The notes below the pieces were generated by a model. That model was not told where the DNA came from. It worked only from the letters and a program-made list of their open reading frames with translations, and made no database searches. A program made the position numbers and the translations under genes. A DNA stretch of 64,000 nt from Prevotellaceae bacterium UBA2448 (GTDB lineage Bacteria; Bacteroidota; Bacteroidia; Bacteroidales; Bacteroidaceae), in NCBI GenBank assembly GCA_002342585.1, contig DDQG01000030.1:4243-68242 (forward strand), written 5' to 3'. Positions 8,228 through 17,432 of this stretch are shown here, piece by piece (positions within the stretch are counted from its first letter, which is position 1; every line of letters begins with the position of its first letter).

Positions 8228-9805
8228 ATGTACGAGAAAGAAAGAGGACTATACATAGCACATAGCGATGGAGGAGCTCTGTCGGTATGCGGTAAGATGG
8301 CAAATAGGCACGGACTCATCGCCGGAGCCACGGGTACAGGAAAAACCGTAACCCTGCAGGTGATGGCAGAGACATTCTGTCAAGCCGGAGTACCTTGTTT
8401 CATGGCAGACATGAAGGGTGACCTGAGCGGTATCTCGCAAGCAGGAAAGATGAGTGGTTTCATTGAGAAGAGAATGCCGGAGTTCGGAGTGGAGAATCCT
8501 GAGTTTCAACCCTGCCCAGTTCGTTTCTACGACGTGTATGGCGAACAGGGGCATCCGATGAGGGCAACCATCTCGCAGATGGGACCACAGTTGCTGGGTC
8601 GTTTGCTCGACCTGAACGAAACACAGGACGGAGTGCTGAATATCGTGTTCCGCATTGCTGACGAACGAGGGCTGTTGCTCATAGATTTGAAAGACCTGCG
8701 AGCAATGCTCGACTATGTATCTAACCACGCAAAGGAATACACAACGATATACGGAAATGTAAGTGCAGCATCGGTAGGAGCCATACAAAGGGCTTTGCTG
8801 CAGTTGGAAAACCAAGGAGCGGATAAGTTTTTCGGAGAACCCTCGTTTGATATTTACGACCTGATACAGACTGAAGGCGGAAAGGGAGTGATGAGTGTGC
8901 TGGCTGCCGACAAACTGATGATGCAACCGAAACTGTATTCGACTTTCCTGTTGTGGTTGCTTTCTGAACTCTACTCTACCCTACCCGAAGTGGGCGATCT
9001 GCCTCTGCCTAAGCTGGTATTCTTCTTCGACGAGGCACATATGTTGTTCGACGGCACATCAAAGGCTTTGCTCGACAAGATAGAACAGGTGATAAGACTG
9101 ATTCGTTCTAAGGGTGTAGGTATTTACTTCATCACTCAGAGTCCTACGGATATTCCTGAAAACATACTCGGACAACTGGGTAATCGCGTGCAACATGCTT
9201 TGAGAGCTTACACACCGAAAGACCAAAAGGCCGTGAAGACTGCTGCCGATACGTTCCGTGCTAATCCAAGTTTCAAGACCGACGAGGCAATTATGAACCT
9301 GGAGACTGGTGAGGCACTGGTTAGTTTCCTCGACGAGAAAGGAGCTCCGCAGATGGTGGAACGTGCAAAGATTCTGTTCCCACTCTCACAGATTGGTGCG
9401 ATTACTGAAGGTCAGAGACTGGATGCCATAAAACAGAGTCGCATCTACGGAAAGTACGATAATGCGATAGACCGCGAGAGTGCTTTTGAAGTACTGCTTG
9501 AAGAGAGCGAAAAGGCAAAAGCAGAACAGGCAGAGATGGAAAGCGAGGCAGAGGAAGAGAAGCAGAAAGAGAGCAAGAGCAAGAAGAGCGGATTCATGGG
9601 TAAGGTACTGAAAGCTGTGTTTACAGCTATCACTTCAACCCTGGCTGCTATCCTCGGTACTTATATAAGCGATAAGGTAACTGGAAAGAAGACTAAGTCG
9701 CGCAGTTCGAAAACCGGTCGCGTAGTGAAGAATGCCACAAGTGCCGCAACAAGAACTATCACTAAGGAACTGACAAGAGATATCTTGGGAAACTTGGTGA
9801 AGTGA
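8228..9805 (+). CDS. HerA/DUF853-type ATPase (YjgR-like)
   Basis: This 525-residue cytoplasmic P-loop ATPase carries Walker A GATGTGKT near residue 38, Walker B FFFDEAH near residue 262 and the QSPTDIP region. This is the layout of the HerA-helicase C-terminal/DUF853 family. A Glu/Lys-rich linker from about residue 430 leads to a short hydrophobic segment (VFTAITSTLAAILGTYI) and a basic tail. The family is widespread, but its substrate is not settled; DNA translocation is inferred from HerA. It stands alone and ends against a shared terminator with queC. Confidence 0.82.
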   Translation: MYEKERGLYIAHSDGGALSVCGKMANRHGLIAGATGTGKTVTLQVMAETFCQAGVPCFMADMKGDLSGISQAGKMSGFIEKRMPEFGVENPEFQPCPVRFYDVYGEQGHPMRATISQMGPQLLGRLLDLNETQDGVLNIVFRIADERGLLLIDLKDLRAMLDYVSNHAKEYTTIYGNVSAASVGAIQRALLQLENQGADKFFGEPSFDIYDLIQTEGGKGVMSVLAADKLMMQPKLYSTFLLWLLSELYSTLPEVGDLPLPKLVFFFDEAHMLFDGTSKALLDKIEQVIRLIRSKGVGIYFITQSPTDIPENILGQLGNRVQHALRAYTPKDQKAVKTAADTFRANPSFKTDEAIMNLETGEALVSFLDEKGAPQMVERAKILFPLSQIGAITEGQRLDAIKQSRIYGKYDNAIDRESAFEVLLEESEKAKAEQAEMESEAEEEKQKESKSKKSGFMGKVLKAVFTAITSTLAAILGTYISDKVTGKKTKSRSSKTGRVVKNATSAATRTITKELTRDILGNLVK

Positions 9806-9816
9806 TGATGGATAAC

Positions 9817-9837
9817 GGTTAAAGGTTAAAGGTTAAA
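9817..9837 (+). repeat. Heptad array GGTTAAA x3
   Basis: Three perfect tandem GGTTAAA units lie just after the ATPase stop codon. The same unit recurs at 14165-14178 and 39677-39683. Confidence 0.65.
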
Positions 9838-9863
9838 GACTTTGAAACTTAGAACCTGAAAAT

Positions 9864-9894
9864 AAAATACGAGAGCTAATTGCTCTCGTATTTT
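9864..9894. terminator. Bidirectional terminator between the ATPase gene and queC
   Basis: A perfect 13-bp stem (9864-9876 with 9882-9894, 5-base loop) has A-rich and T-rich flanks, so it can act in both directions. The last codons and stop of queC form one arm of the hairpin. Confidence 0.8.
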
Positions 9895-10532
9895 GTTGTA
9901 TCCTGTATGCCGGCTGCTTGGAGTGCTTCGCGTCGTTCGATGCAAGTGGCACATTTTCCACAATGCACCGCCCCACCCTTGTAGCAGGACCAGGTCTTGC
10001 TGTAGTCAACTCCGAGGGCTTTCCCGTGACGAGCTATCTCCGCCTTTGTAATGTTTGTATATGGAGCCCATACGGTAATGTTCGTATCAGTTCCGTTAGA
10101 CATTGCATTAGACATAGCATCGATAAACGAAGGACGACAATCGGGATAGATATTATGGTCGCCTCCGTGATTAGCTATCATAACACGACGGAGTCCGTTG
10201 CTCTCTGCTATACCACAAGCAATAGCAAGCATGATGCCGTTGCGGAAAGGAACGACAGTACTTGACATATTGTCGGCTGAGTAATGTCCTTCGGGAATGG
10301 CATCGGCACCCTCGAGAAGTGAGGAACGGAAATACTTTGGCATGAACCCAAGGGGAATGGTGATATGGCGAATACCCAGTTGTTCACAGTGGTACTGAGC
10401 AAAAGGAATTTCCTGTTCGTTGTGGTTTGAACCATAATCGAAGGAAATGGCGAGGGCTATGTCCGCAGCATATTCGTAGAGCATAGTTACGGAATCCATA
10501 CCGCCAGAAAGGATTATTGCAGAATCTTTCAT
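9876..10532 (-). CDS. queC: 7-cyano-7-deazaguanine synthase
   Basis: Converts 7-carboxy-7-deazaguanine to preQ0 with ATP and ammonia, in queuosine biosynthesis. The product has about 218 residues, with the N-type ATP pyrophosphatase P-loop SGGMDS at residues 9-14. The C-terminal zinc-binding cysteines are in CYKGGAVHCGKCATC. The ATG at 10532 was chosen because the family begins a few residues before SGGMDS. No other queuosine gene is in view. Its start codon lies only 3 bases after the T-run of the pnp terminator, so expression may depend on readthrough from pnp. Confidence 0.93.
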   Translation of the reverse strand: MKDSAIILSGGMDSVTMLYEYAADIALAISFDYGSNHNEQEIPFAQYHCEQLGIRHITIPLGFMPKYFRSSLLEGADAIPEGHYSADNMSSTVVPFRNGIMLAIACGIAESNGLRRVMIANHGGDHNIYPDCRPSFIDAMSNAMSNGTDTNITVWAPYTNITKAEIARHGKALGVDYSKTWSCYKGGAVHCGKCATCIERREALQAAGIQDTTKYESN

Positions 10533-10535
10533 AAT

Positions 10536-10586
10536 AAAAAAGGTGAGCCAGAGAAGTTGCCGGAAGGACAACTAATCGTGGCTCAC
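10536..10586 (-). terminator. pnp terminator abutting the queC start
   Basis: On the minus strand GTGAGCCA (10579-10586) pairs with TGGCTCAC (10543-10550). An inner AGTTG/CAACT stem sits at 10569-10573 and 10555-10559, and a T6 run occupies 10536-10541. The queC ATG follows three bases later. Confidence 0.75.
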
Positions 10587-10603
10587 TATTATTTAATAAT
10601 GTA

Positions 10604-12892
10604 TTACTTCAGAAGATCGTCGAGAGCGCTTGCTACTTCGCCACCATTTTCAGCAGGAGCATCCTGTGATGAGTGGTTACGATTTCCACCTTCGCGACGT
10701 GGTCCGCGTTCACGCTGTGGGCGTTCGCGACGTTCGCGTTGTGGACGTTCTGTGTAGCCTTCTGGCTTTTCAATCAGCACACGGTGGCTGAGTTTGAACT
10801 TACCAGTCTTCTGGTCGATATCGATGAGTTTAACTTCGATTTCGTCACCCTCGTTGATACCAGCCTCTTCAACAGTCTCAAGACGTTTCCAGTCGATTTC
10901 GCTGATGTGGAGAAGACCTTCCTTTCCTGGGAGGAACTCAACAAAGCAACCGTAAGGCATGATGCTGCGCACCTTAGCCTTGTATACCTCGCCTACTTCA
11001 GGAACAGCAACGATAGCCTTAATCTTTGCAAGAGCAGCATCGATGGCATCGCGTCCAGGAGCAGAAATCTGCACCTTACCTACTCCATCTTCTTCGTCGA
11101 TAGTTACAACTGTCTGAGTGTCTTCCTGAATCTGCTGGATAATCTTACCACCAGGACCGATTACAGCACCGATGAATTCCTTAGGAATGATAATCTGTTC
11201 GATGCGTGGTACGTGTGGCTTGAGTTCAGCACGTGGTTCAGAGATAGTCTTCATCATCTCACCCATGATATGTTCACGACCAGCCTTTGCCTGCATAAGA
11301 GCCTTTTCGAGGATTTCATAAGAAAGACCGTCACACTTGATATCCATCTGAGTAGCTGTAAGACCGTTCTTTGTACCAGTAGTCTTGAAGTCCATATCTC
11401 CGAGGTGGTCTTCATCACCAAGGATATCGCTGAGGATAGCGTACTTCTCTTCACCTGGGTTCTTGATGAGTCCCATTGCGATACCTGCAACCGGGTTCTT
11501 GATTGGCACACCGGCATCCATCAGTGCAAGGGTTCCGGCACAAGTAGTAGCCATAGAAGAAGAACCGTTTGACTCGAGGATATCGCTTACTACACGAATT
11601 GTGTAAGGATAATCCTCTGGAATCTGTCCCTTGATACCACGCCAAGCGAGGTGTCCATGACCGATTTCACGACGACCTACACCACGCTGAGCCTTTGCCT
11701 CACCAGTTGAGAATGGTGGGAAGTTATAGTGCAGGAGGAACTTCATATAGTAACGCTCGAGAGCACCGTCAACGAGTTTCTCGTCGAGTTTTGTTCCAAG
11801 GGTTGCAGTTGCAAGAGCCTGTGTTTCACCACGAGTGAAGATTGCAGATCCGTGAGGTCCTGGCAGTGGTTCTACTTCGCACCAGATAGGACGGATGTCG
11901 GTAGTCTTACGACCATCAAGACGGATACCTTCATCGAGGATGCAACGACGCATAGCATCGCGTTCTACATCATGGTAGTAACGGTCAACAAGTGCGTACT
12001 TCTCTTCAAGTTCTTCCTCAGTGAGGTCGCTGTGTGCAGCAGCATAAGCTTCCTTGTAGTCTTCGCGAATCTTCTCGAAAGCCTCTGCACGAGCATGTTT
12101 TTCGAGAGCCTGCTTAGTTACGTCGTAAGCTGGCTGATAGCACTTAGCAGTGAGGTCAGCCTTCAGTTCGTCATCGTTTACTTCGTGGCAGTACTCACGT
12201 TTTACGTCAGTACCGAGTTCTTTCATCAGTTCTTTCTGCAACTGACACTGAGGCTTGATAGCAGCATGAGCAGCCTTAAGAGCTTCGAGCAGGTCCTGTT
12301 CGCTTACTTCCTTCATCTCACCTTCAACCATCATGATATTTTCCTCGGTAGCACCTACCATAAGATCCATATCAGCCTGTTTGAGTTGTTCGTAAGTAGG
12401 GTTAATAACGAACTTTCCGTCGATACGAGCTACACGCACTTCTGAGATTGGTCCCTCGAAAGGAATATCAGAACAAGCGAGAGCTGCACTAGCTGCAAAT
12501 CCAGCTAAAGCATCGGGCATATCTATTCCGTCAGCTGAGAAGAGCATGACGTTGACATAAACCTCTGCATGATAATTGGATGGGAACAGAGGGCGAAGTG
12601 CACGGTCAACAAGACGGCAAGTAAGGATTTCCTCGTCACTTGCTTTGCCTTCGCGCTTTGTAAAACCTCCAGGGAAACGGCCGTTAGCCGCATACTTCTC
12701 ACGATACTCTACCTGGAGTGGCATAAAATCTGTTCCTGGTACGGCATCTTTGGCTGCACAAACAGTGGCGAGGAGCATAGTATTGCCCATACGGAGCATT
12801 ACTGCACCATCCGCTTGCTTTGCGAGCTTTCCTGTCTCAATGCTGATTTCACGTCCATCAGGCAGTGAGACTTTCTTTGTAATTACGTTCAT
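10604..12892 (-). CDS. pnp: Polyribonucleotide nucleotidyltransferase (PNPase)
   Basis: A phosphorolytic 3'-5' exoribonuclease that degrades mRNA in the cytoplasm. The 762 residues show two RNase PH cores (first with FPGGFTKREGK, second with the HYNFPPFSTGEA region), a KH domain with IGPGGKIIQQI near residue 590, and an S1 domain with GCFVEFLPGKEGLLHISEI near residues 645-665. An Arg/Glu-rich tail ends in ASALDDLLK. The length is slightly above the usual ~710 because of this basic tail, common in Bacteroidetes. It has its own promoter at 12951-12958 and is followed by queC. Confidence 0.97.
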   Translation of the reverse strand: MNVITKKVSLPDGREISIETGKLAKQADGAVMLRMGNTMLLATVCAAKDAVPGTDFMPLQVEYREKYAANGRFPGGFTKREGKASDEEILTCRLVDRALRPLFPSNYHAEVYVNVMLFSADGIDMPDALAGFAASAALACSDIPFEGPISEVRVARIDGKFVINPTYEQLKQADMDLMVGATEENIMMVEGEMKEVSEQDLLEALKAAHAAIKPQCQLQKELMKELGTDVKREYCHEVNDDELKADLTAKCYQPAYDVTKQALEKHARAEAFEKIREDYKEAYAAAHSDLTEEELEEKYALVDRYYHDVERDAMRRCILDEGIRLDGRKTTDIRPIWCEVEPLPGPHGSAIFTRGETQALATATLGTKLDEKLVDGALERYYMKFLLHYNFPPFSTGEAKAQRGVGRREIGHGHLAWRGIKGQIPEDYPYTIRVVSDILESNGSSSMATTCAGTLALMDAGVPIKNPVAGIAMGLIKNPGEEKYAILSDILGDEDHLGDMDFKTTGTKNGLTATQMDIKCDGLSYEILEKALMQAKAGREHIMGEMMKTISEPRAELKPHVPRIEQIIIPKEFIGAVIGPGGKIIQQIQEDTQTVVTIDEEDGVGKVQISAPGRDAIDAALAKIKAIVAVPEVGEVYKAKVRSIMPYGCFVEFLPGKEGLLHISEIDWKRLETVEEAGINEGDEIEVKLIDIDQKTGKFKLSHRVLIEKPEGYTERPQRERRERPQRERGPRREGGNRNHSSQDAPAENGGEVASALDDLLK

Positions 12893-12950
12893 CTTAAAAA
12901 TTTATTGGTATAAAACATCTAAACTCGTGCGAAAAGCACGAAAAATCGCG

Positions 12951-12958
12951 CAAAGTTA
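12951..12958 (-). promoter_or_regulatory. -7 box for pnp
   Basis: The minus strand reads TAACTTTG, a TAnnTTTG match, about 60 bases upstream of pnp. It is divergent from the box at 12981-12988. Confidence 0.5.
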
Positions 12959-12980
12959 CCTAAATTCCACTAATTTATCG

Positions 12981-12988
12981 TAATTTTG
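12981..12988 (+). promoter_or_regulatory. -7 box for the DUF4369-like gene
   Basis: TAATTTTG matches TAnnTTTG and lies 20 bases upstream of the ATG at 13009. Confidence 0.5.
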
Positions 12989-13008
12989 CATCAAAATAAA
13001 TACACATT

Positions 13009-14163
13009 ATGTATAAAATAACATTTTTTATAGTAATTGCAACCATTATAAGTGCTTGTAGTGCAAATAAAACACACAATGTAAGTGGAAAAATAGAAAA
13101 TGCGGCAGACTCAATGCTGTATGTCGAAGCATCAACTCTTGAAGGTATCAAAACAGTAGATTCCGTACGACTGAAGTCTGACGGAGATTATGCTTTTTCG
13201 GTAGAAGCACCAACGGAGAGTCCGGAGTTTTACAATCTGCGAATTGGCAACGAACGCATACCATTCTCCATCGATAGCACAGAACAGATTACCATCACGG
13301 CTTCCCTACCCGATTTCAGTAAGAATTACATGGTAGAAGGAAACGAGAGTTCGAAGAAGATTAAAGAAATGTATGGGATGCAAATAAAGCTACAAAAACA
13401 AATTATCGATTTGGAACAAAACAAGGATATGTTCCCCGGTGATATTGTGGATAGTATCAACTCTCTGATTGCTGCATACAAAAAAATAGTGAAGGAGAAA
13501 TACATATATCCCAACCCAGCAAATGCATCAGCATATTATGCTGTTTGTCAGTCGCTCACCGACCTTCAGGGCACATGGTTTCTGTTCAATCCTCTGACAG
13601 ATCGCGATGATGTAAAAGCATATGCAGCCGTAGCTACTGCATGGGATTGCTACTATCCAGATGCAGACCGTACAATTCAGATTTGTAATGCTGCAATCAA
13701 AGGACTTGACAATACTGCTACAAAGAAAGCAGAACCAATAAAGAGCATAGGTGGAAAGACTGTTGAGGAAACTGGCATCATAGACGTGGAACTGCCTGAT
13801 ATCAAGAATAGAATTCAGAAACTCACTTCACTGAAGGGAAAAGTAGTACTGCTCGACTTCACTGTATTTGGAGCACCTGACTCGCCAGAGAGAACTCGTA
13901 TGTTGCGTACACTTTACGACAAGTTTTCAAGTCGCGGATTTGAAATCTACCAAGTGGGCCTTGATGACGACATTCATTTCTGGAAATCCTCTGTAGAATA
14001 TCTGCCCTGGATATCTGTACACGAAACAAACGGTATGGCTACAAATGCTTATGCCGTAAGTTCTGTTCCTACATTCTTCCTCATAAACCGCGAAAATGAG
14101 ATTGTCCTCCGTTCCGACTTTATGAAAGGGTCGTTGGAGGACAATATAGAGAAACTTTTGTAA
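13009..14163 (+). CDS. Lipoprotein with DUF4369-like domain and cysteine-less thioredoxin fold
   Basis: The 384-residue product has a lipoprotein signal with lipobox ISAC (Cys17). An N-terminal beta-rich domain of DUF4369 type (VSGKIENAADSMLYVE) covers about residues 20-115, followed by a helical middle part. A thioredoxin/TlpA-like C-terminal domain covers about residues 265-384. Where related proteins have the redox CxxC after the second strand, this one reads FTVFGAPDSPERT with no cysteine. The cis-proline loop SSVPTFFL is retained. It therefore cannot act as a classical disulfide reductase and may be a binding or structural member. It is probably anchored facing the periplasm. Confidence 0.78.
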   Translation: MYKITFFIVIATIISACSANKTHNVSGKIENAADSMLYVEASTLEGIKTVDSVRLKSDGDYAFSVEAPTESPEFYNLRIGNERIPFSIDSTEQITITASLPDFSKNYMVEGNESSKKIKEMYGMQIKLQKQIIDLEQNKDMFPGDIVDSINSLIAAYKKIVKEKYIYPNPANASAYYAVCQSLTDLQGTWFLFNPLTDRDDVKAYAAVATAWDCYYPDADRTIQICNAAIKGLDNTATKKAEPIKSIGGKTVEETGIIDVELPDIKNRIQKLTSLKGKVVLLDFTVFGAPDSPERTRMLRTLYDKFSSRGFEIYQVGLDDDIHFWKSSVEYLPWISVHETNGMATNAYAVSSVPTFFLINRENEIVLRSDFMKGSLEDNIEKLL

Positions 14164-14164
14164 C

Positions 14165-14185
14165 GGTTAAAGGTTAAAGGTTATC
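14165..14185 (+). repeat. Heptad array GGTTAAA-type
   Basis: Two GGTTAAA units and one GGTTATC follow directly on the upstream stop codon. A looser GTAAACGGCAAACCGTAAAC stretch follows at 14190-14210, in the spacer between convergent genes. Confidence 0.55.
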
Positions 14186-14216
14186 GGGAACGGTAAACGG
14201 CAAACCGTAAACAAAA

Positions 14217-15308
14217 TCACACATATTCTGTTCCGAGGTCGAGTTGTGCAGTATTCACAAAACTACGAATGACGCTTTGGTCATCGCGTTTGCATACAAG
14301 GATGACATTTCCTTCTTCAGCAACGACATAGTCAGAAAGGCCTTGGAGTACAGCAACGTGGCCGTCGGGCAGACGAACCAGACAGTTGTCGCAACCATAA
14401 AGCACTGCTTTTGAGTTGTTCACCAAAGCATTTCCCTTATCGTCGGTATCCATGTAATTATACACATTCTCCCAAGTACCAAGGTCGGCCCATCCGAAAT
14501 GACATAACATCACATCGACATTTTCAACCTTCTCGAGCACAGTCTGTTCCAAAGCCATATTAGGCAGTTTGGCATACAATTCAGAAACTACATCTTTGAT
14601 ATTTATGCCTGTAGAATAATGTACTCTGAGTTCTTCGATGATGTCATTATAGAACCCAGACGCTTCCTTAATAGCTTTGAGAAAAGCTTTTGCAGACCAA
14701 ATATAGATACCGGTATTCCATAGGAATTCACCACTCTCATAGAATATTTTAGCAAATTCCTCCTGTGGTTTTTCGGTAAAGGTCTGCACTGTGAAAATAT
14801 TCTGAGACATCTTCGACGACATCTGAATATATCCGTAAGTGGTATCTGGTCTGGTAGGTTTCACACCAAGAGTAAGCAAACGCTGATGACGATGAGCATA
14901 ATCAAGTCCCAAGAGAACTTCGTCAGAGAACACACCGTTTTGCATATCTGTGATATTTTGGTCGCTTGGACTTATTACCAACACACCATTAGGATTTCGT
15001 CTTGAGACCTCTGCAGAAGCCCATGTAACAGGTGGTACAGTATTACGTCGAATCGGTTCAAGCAATAGGTTTTCTTCAGGCAATTCCGGCAATTGTTGAC
15101 GAACCATATCAGCATATTCCTTATTGGTTGTAACAAGGATATTATTCACATCAATAAATTTACGGTAACGCTTATATGTTGTTTGCAACAATGTCTCACC
15201 TGTACCGAGCAAATCAATAAACTGTTTCGGTTTGCTTTGGCGACTGACTGGCCAAATTCGAGATCCAACTCCACCTGCAAGGATTACACAATAAAAATTC
15301 TTGTCCAT
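14217..15308 (-). CDS. manC: Mannose-1-phosphate guanylyltransferase
   Basis: Makes GDP-mannose from GTP and mannose-1-phosphate for surface polysaccharide or glycoprotein synthesis. The 363 residues open with the nucleotidyltransferase signature LAGGVGSRIWPVSR and the KPKQF motif, with FTEKP and NTGIYIW further on. The protein is monofunctional: it lacks the C-terminal phosphomannose isomerase domain found in long bifunctional ManC/AlgA enzymes. It is flanked by divergent and convergent genes, so it is not in a polysaccharide cluster here. Confidence 0.9.
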   Translation of the reverse strand: MDKNFYCVILAGGVGSRIWPVSRQSKPKQFIDLLGTGETLLQTTYKRYRKFIDVNNILVTTNKEYADMVRQQLPELPEENLLLEPIRRNTVPPVTWASAEVSRRNPNGVLVISPSDQNITDMQNGVFSDEVLLGLDYAHRHQRLLTLGVKPTRPDTTYGYIQMSSKMSQNIFTVQTFTEKPQEEFAKIFYESGEFLWNTGIYIWSAKAFLKAIKEASGFYNDIIEELRVHYSTGINIKDVVSELYAKLPNMALEQTVLEKVENVDVMLCHFGWADLGTWENVYNYMDTDDKGNALVNNSKAVLYGCDNCLVRLPDGHVAVLQGLSDYVVAEEGNVILVCKRDDQSVIRSFVNTAQLDLGTEYV

Positions 15309-15437
15309 AGTATTAGCTTGAAAACGTTGCTAATTTATACATAAAAACGATTGCATGCAAGTATTTATTACATTTTTCACATGTTCTAACTTATATTTTC
15401 ACACTTTTCTCGTAACTTCGCGCATATTTTTAAACTC

Positions 15438-17432
15438 ATGGTTTCGATAAACAATTTAAAAGTAGAATTTGGAGCTGAACCATTGTTTACTGATGTAAGC
15501 TTTGTAATCAACCCAAAAGATCGCATAGCACTGGTAGGAAAGAATGGTGCCGGAAAGTCCACAATGCTTAAAATTATAGCAGGACTACAACAACCGACCA
15601 GTGGCGAAGTAGCACGTCAGAAAGATATCACCATCGGTTATCTGCCACAGGTGATGGTTTTGAGTGACGAACGAACAGTATTGGAAGAGGCAGAAACAGC
15701 CTTCGCGCATATCACAAAGTTGAAAGAACACCTTGACGACTTGAATCGCCAGCTTAGTGAACGAACTGATTACGAGAGCGAAGAATACATGCAACTCGTA
15801 GAACAGTTCAGTCATGAAAACGATCGTTACACTATGATTGGTGGTGAGAATTACCAAGCAGAAATGGAACGAACACTTATCGGACTGGGATTTCAGCATA
15901 GTGACTTCAACCGTCCGACGAAGGAGTTTTCGGGTGGTTGGAGAATGCGTATCGAACTTGCAAAACTGCTTATGCTGAAACCCGACCTACTGCTTCTCGA
16001 CGAACCTACCAACCACCTCGACATCGGTTCTATTCAGTGGTTGGAACAGTTCCTACAGAATCGTGCCAATGCTGTAGTACTTGTAAGTCACGACCGTGCA
16101 TTTATAAATAATGTGACAAACAGAACAATCGAAATCAGTTGTCATCGCATCAACGACTACAAGGTTAAGTACGACGAATACGTAAAACTAAGAGCCGAAC
16201 GACGCGAAGCACAAATCCGAGCATACGAGAATCAGCAGAAAGAGATTGCAGACATAAAAGCTTTTATCGAAACCTTTAGATACAAACCAACAAAGTCCAA
16301 CCAAGTGCAATCGCGCATCAAACAACTTGAGAAGATTGTGCCTATTGAGATTGACGAGATAGACACATCTCAGTTACATCTGAAGTTTCCACCCTGTCTG
16401 CGTTCTGGCGACTATCCTGTTATCTGTAAGGATGTAGCAAAGAGTTATAAACGACAGATATTCCACGATGTGAACCTCACTATTAAACGAGGAGAGAAGG
16501 TCGCCTTCGTAGGAAATAACGGTGAAGGAAAATCAACTCTCGTAAAATGTATCATGGGTGAGATTCCGTTCGAGGGAGAACTGAAGGTGGGACATAATGT
16601 GCAAATTGGTTATTTTGCACAGAATCAGGCTCAGTTGCTTGACGGAAACCAAACAGTATTCGAAACTATAGACAGAGTGGCACGAGGAGATATCCGTCTG
16701 AAAATTCGTGATATACTTGGTGCATTTATGTTTGGCGGTGAAGCCAGCGACAAATATGTAAAGGTATTGAGTGGTGGCGAACGCAGTCGATTGGCGATGA
16801 TTCGCCTCTTGCTCGAACCGGTAAACTTACTTATTCTCGACGAACCTACCAACCACCTCGACATGCAGTCGAAGGATGTATTGAAGCAGGCCATAAGAGA
16901 TTTCGACGGAACTGCTATCATTGTATCTCACGACCGTGACTTTCTAGACGGATTGGTTGAGAAAGTATATGAATTTGGAGGTGGAGCAGTTCGTGAACAC
17001 ATTGGTGGCATCTATGACTTCCTGCAGAAAAAACAGATAAAGAGTCTGAGTGAACTGGGGCAGACAATGAGTAGCAGCGGCAGTCCTACAGCCAGTGGCA
17101 AACAAGACACCACTAAGAAAACTACAGAAACTCCAAAAACAGAAAAATCAGTTGACAAGCCATCGGAGAAACAAAAACCACAGATGAGTTATGCTGACCA
17201 GAAGGCACACAACCGCATTGTTCGCAAAGCAGAAAAAGAGGTTGCTGATGCAGAAGCAGAAGTAACTCGACTGGAAACAGCCATAAAAGAAGCAGAACAG
17301 GTGTTAGCTACTCCGGAGGGTGCTCGCGACTCACAACTCTTGAATAAATACTTCGAACTGAAACATCAGTTAGAAGAGGCGGAAGACCGTTGGACTACCC
17401 TTAGCGAAGAACTGGAGAGGGTTAGAGGTTAG
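15438..17432 (+). CDS. ABC-F family ATPase (ribosome-associated)
   Basis: This 664-residue soluble protein has two ABC cassettes and no membrane segment. The first has Walker A GKNGAGKST, signature FSGGWRMR and LLLDEPTNHLD. The second has GNNGEGKST, signature LSGGERSR and LILDEPTNHLD. A linker of the ABC-F type lies between them, and a Lys/Thr-rich then coiled-coil C-terminal extension covers about residues 545-664, as in Uup/YdiF types. Such proteins act on the ribosome. The exact subfamily, and any antibiotic role, cannot be set from sequence alone. TAACTTCG at 15413-15420 is a likely -7 box. Confidence 0.9.
   Translation: MVSINNLKVEFGAEPLFTDVSFVINPKDRIALVGKNGAGKSTMLKIIAGLQQPTSGEVARQKDITIGYLPQVMVLSDERTVLEEAETAFAHITKLKEHLDDLNRQLSERTDYESEEYMQLVEQFSHENDRYTMIGGENYQAEMERTLIGLGFQHSDFNRPTKEFSGGWRMRIELAKLLMLKPDLLLLDEPTNHLDIGSIQWLEQFLQNRANAVVLVSHDRAFINNVTNRTIEISCHRINDYKVKYDEYVKLRAERREAQIRAYENQQKEIADIKAFIETFRYKPTKSNQVQSRIKQLEKIVPIEIDEIDTSQLHLKFPPCLRSGDYPVICKDVAKSYKRQIFHDVNLTIKRGEKVAFVGNNGEGKSTLVKCIMGEIPFEGELKVGHNVQIGYFAQNQAQLLDGNQTVFETIDRVARGDIRLKIRDILGAFMFGGEASDKYVKVLSGGERSRLAMIRLLLEPVNLLILDEPTNHLDMQSKDVLKQAIRDFDGTAIIVSHDRDFLDGLVEKVYEFGGGAVREHIGGIYDFLQKKQIKSLSELGQTMSSSGSPTASGKQDTTKKTTETPKTEKSVDKPSEKQKPQMSYADQKAHNRIVRKAEKEVADAEAEVTRLETAIKEAEQVLATPEGARDSQLLNKYFELKHQLEEAEDRWTTLSEELERVRG

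Noticed and set aside
10673..11572. A 299-residue frame antisense to pnp
   Set aside because: PNPase is unmistakable on the other strand, and this frame has no recognisable domain.
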